DNA from: Lycorma delicatula
Taxonomy: Eukaryota > Arthropoda > Insecta > Hemiptera > Fulgoridae
Direction of reading: 5' to 3'
Assembly (NCBI RefSeq): GCF_047948215.1
Contig: NC_134467.1
Coordinates: 32,880,520 to 32,944,519 of the forward strand
Length of the DNA stretch: 64,000 nucleotides
Position numbers and translations under genes: made by a program. This document shows positions 62,231-64,000 of this stretch, one piece after another. Within the stretch, counting starts at the first letter, position 1. Every line of letters starts with the position of its first letter. The notes beneath the pieces are model-generated. The model was not told the origin of the DNA. It made no database searches and worked only from the letters and a program-made list of their open reading frames with translations.

Positions 62231-62612
62231 AGTAAGTGAAATATTACCGATTTTCGATTCGTAAAGGTCATTATACTAGTTTTATTAAAAAAGGAAAAAT
62301 ATGATATGAAGTGAATGACATGACTATCAACAAAAAATTGGCCGTGAAATACAATTTATTTATAAATGAAATCGGGCCGGTAAGAGTTTTGTAACAATTT
62401 TTTTTATTATTATTATTATTCGGAACGCTTAAACATTGTATATTATCTATTGTCTATTACATGTATTTAACGTGTATTTTTTTAAACAAATTTGTAAATT
62501 ATAACAGATTTTTATGAATTGAAATGTAGTGTCTTACCTTTTTTTTTATATCAGTATCGTTTTGTTAAAAACAGTTTTATTTATATTACAGAAATTTTTG
62601 TTTTTTGAGCGG
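62231..62612. other. AT-rich region with an ATT microsatellite
   Basis: ATT units at 62402-62420; no gene. Confidence 0.5.
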
Positions 62613-62626
62613 AAGAAATGATATCT

Positions 62627-62914
62627 TTCTTTTTCCTGTTTACCCTCCGGTATTTACCTTTCAGATAATACTTCAGAGGATGATATGTATGAGTGTAAAT
62701 GAAGTGTATAGTCTTGTACAGTCTCAGTTCGACCATTCCTAAGATAACTGGTTAATTGAAACCCAACCACCAAAGAATACCGGTATCCATGATCTAGTAC
62801 TCAAAACCGTGTAAAAATAACTGACTTTACTAGGACTTAAACGCTGGAACTCTCGACTTCCAAATCAGCTGATTTGGGAAGATGCGTTCACCACTAGACC
62901 AACCAGATGGGTAA
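62627..62914 (-). mobile_element. SINE-1 copy g
   Basis: Minus-orientation copy from tttctttttcctg to the head ccactagaccaaccagatgg. A perfect 14-base duplication aagaaatgatatct lies at 62613-62626 and 62915-62928, marking a fairly recent insertion. Confidence 0.92.
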
Positions 62915-62928
62915 AAGAAATGATATCT

Positions 62929-64000
62929 GCGAGACTTTTACCGTACAATTTACAATTTCATTGTAATTTTTTTTGCAGTTTTTTACATTTACACTTATAA
63001 ATGTATAAATAATTTTTTTTCGTAATAAAATAATTTCGTTATTGTTTACGTGTAAAGTTGTAGACTAATTTCACATCTCTTTTTCATATCAATTCGGCCC
63101 TTAGGCTGAAAAACCCTGGTCCCGATGAAGTAACTGGATTCTATAAAGTAAAATTTGGCAAAAAGTAAAAACTACTACAGTTTTCATTCTAATTAACTGT
63201 AAAAATAAAATTTATCAGTTATAAATAGTCAAAGGCTTAAAATTAATAAAATCTAGAAAAAATTGAATGTGAAAATAATTATATAATTTATTTCCCAAAT
63301 TAATTACACATAAGTTTTTTAACTATTTTTAAAATTATTAAATTATTTGACGTTACATTTTTAAGTAAAAAGATAAAGGAAATTATAATATTAAATATTT
63401 TTTTTAAAAATAATGCATGAAATCATGCCTTTTATGTTCAAAAAAGAAATTTTAATTTGCTACATTTCATGTTGTACAGATATTTACGATTTACTATATT
63501 TATTTCTTAAAAATAGACATCTGTATAAGAATTACTGTGTGTGGACGCATATGGAAAATATACATGTTCTTATGTACATGAGGCTTGTTTTTCTTTACTA
63601 TTTTTATAAGTCTATATTCATTTCTTGGAAATTATTATGTATTTTCTGTGCATTATTAAGTTATTCATTATATCTAAACGTTGAAAATACATTTTATAAC
63701 ACTAATAATATAAATATTCTATTTGACATAAATAATGGAATATAAAATTTTCTATATATAATTTTCTTATAATAATAAAATAACGATAATTATTACTTTT
63801 GCAACAGCCAAATTATTCATGGTTTTTCAAATTTTATATAATTCTAGTTTTTATTTTAAGGAATGAACGAATATTCATTATTTTAAAAATAACGACTGTT
63901 CATGAATTTCTCCAGTGGCGCATTAGACACCTGAGGGACTATACGTTATACTATTATTTTATATAATTTAATAATAAGGTTAAAATGTTTCATAAATAAT
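62929..64000. other. AT-rich region with no supported gene
   Basis: The 110-codon frame 63413-63745 has very AT-rich codons and no recognised domain, and I do not call it. No repeat family recognised. Confidence 0.45.

Noticed and set aside
63413..63745. A 110-residue frame near the window end
   Set aside because: Extreme AT-codon use and no recognisable family; consistent with chance in AT-rich DNA.

Overview
The window is AT-rich, repeat-dominated eukaryotic DNA, most likely from an insect; a hemipteran is plausible but not proven. The grounds are the repeats: Tc1/mariner-superfamily transposases with SPDL..FFLWG signatures, a LINE of the endonuclease/reverse-transcriptase type common in insects, R1-clade and Jockey-type non-LTR remnants, tRNA-derived SINEs with A and B boxes, and TA/GT microsatellites. 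I found no intact host protein gene, rRNA or functional tRNA.

Positions 1-34351 are one tandem array of a composite unit of about 6.4-6.55 kb: five complete units and a sixth partial one. The units alternate in type (A1 1-6549, B1 6550-12950, A2 12951-19443, B2 19444-25855, A3 25856-32378, then partial C 32379-34351), so the real period is a dimer of about 12.9 kb. A1 and A2, and B1 and B2, look almost identical apart from microsatellite and homopolymer lengths. A and B differ by diagnostic indels. C is more diverged and lies at the array edge. Each full unit carries, in order: a poly-C run; AT-rich spacer; a TA/GT microsatellite; a 0.63 kb MITE with terminal inverted repeats (TIRs) of about 100 bp; a 0.52 kb internally deleted mariner-like element that keeps the C-terminal part of its transposase; a foldback element of about 1 kb; a minus-strand relic of a Jockey-type ORF1 (gag-like) gene; and more spacer.

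Positions 34352-64000 are a non-tandem graveyard of dispersed repeats. It holds seven fragments of one LINE family, most of them 5'-truncated and sharing a 3' end in which the stop codon lies a few bases before the A tail. Other contents are seven copies of a tRNA-derived SINE (several with target-site duplications), two pieces of a second SINE, a chimeric MITE at 41524-42568, a broken transposase gene split by a SINE (42735-43990), a nearly complete but dead mariner-like element with matching TIRs (53271-54589), a GC-rich R1-clade LINE fragment (50775-51740), and a further dispersed repeat family with tRNA-like B boxes.

No pathway or operon is present. What works together here is transposon biology: autonomous elements now broken, non-autonomous derivatives using their ends, and tandem amplification that turned a nest of dead elements into a satellite-like higher-order repeat.
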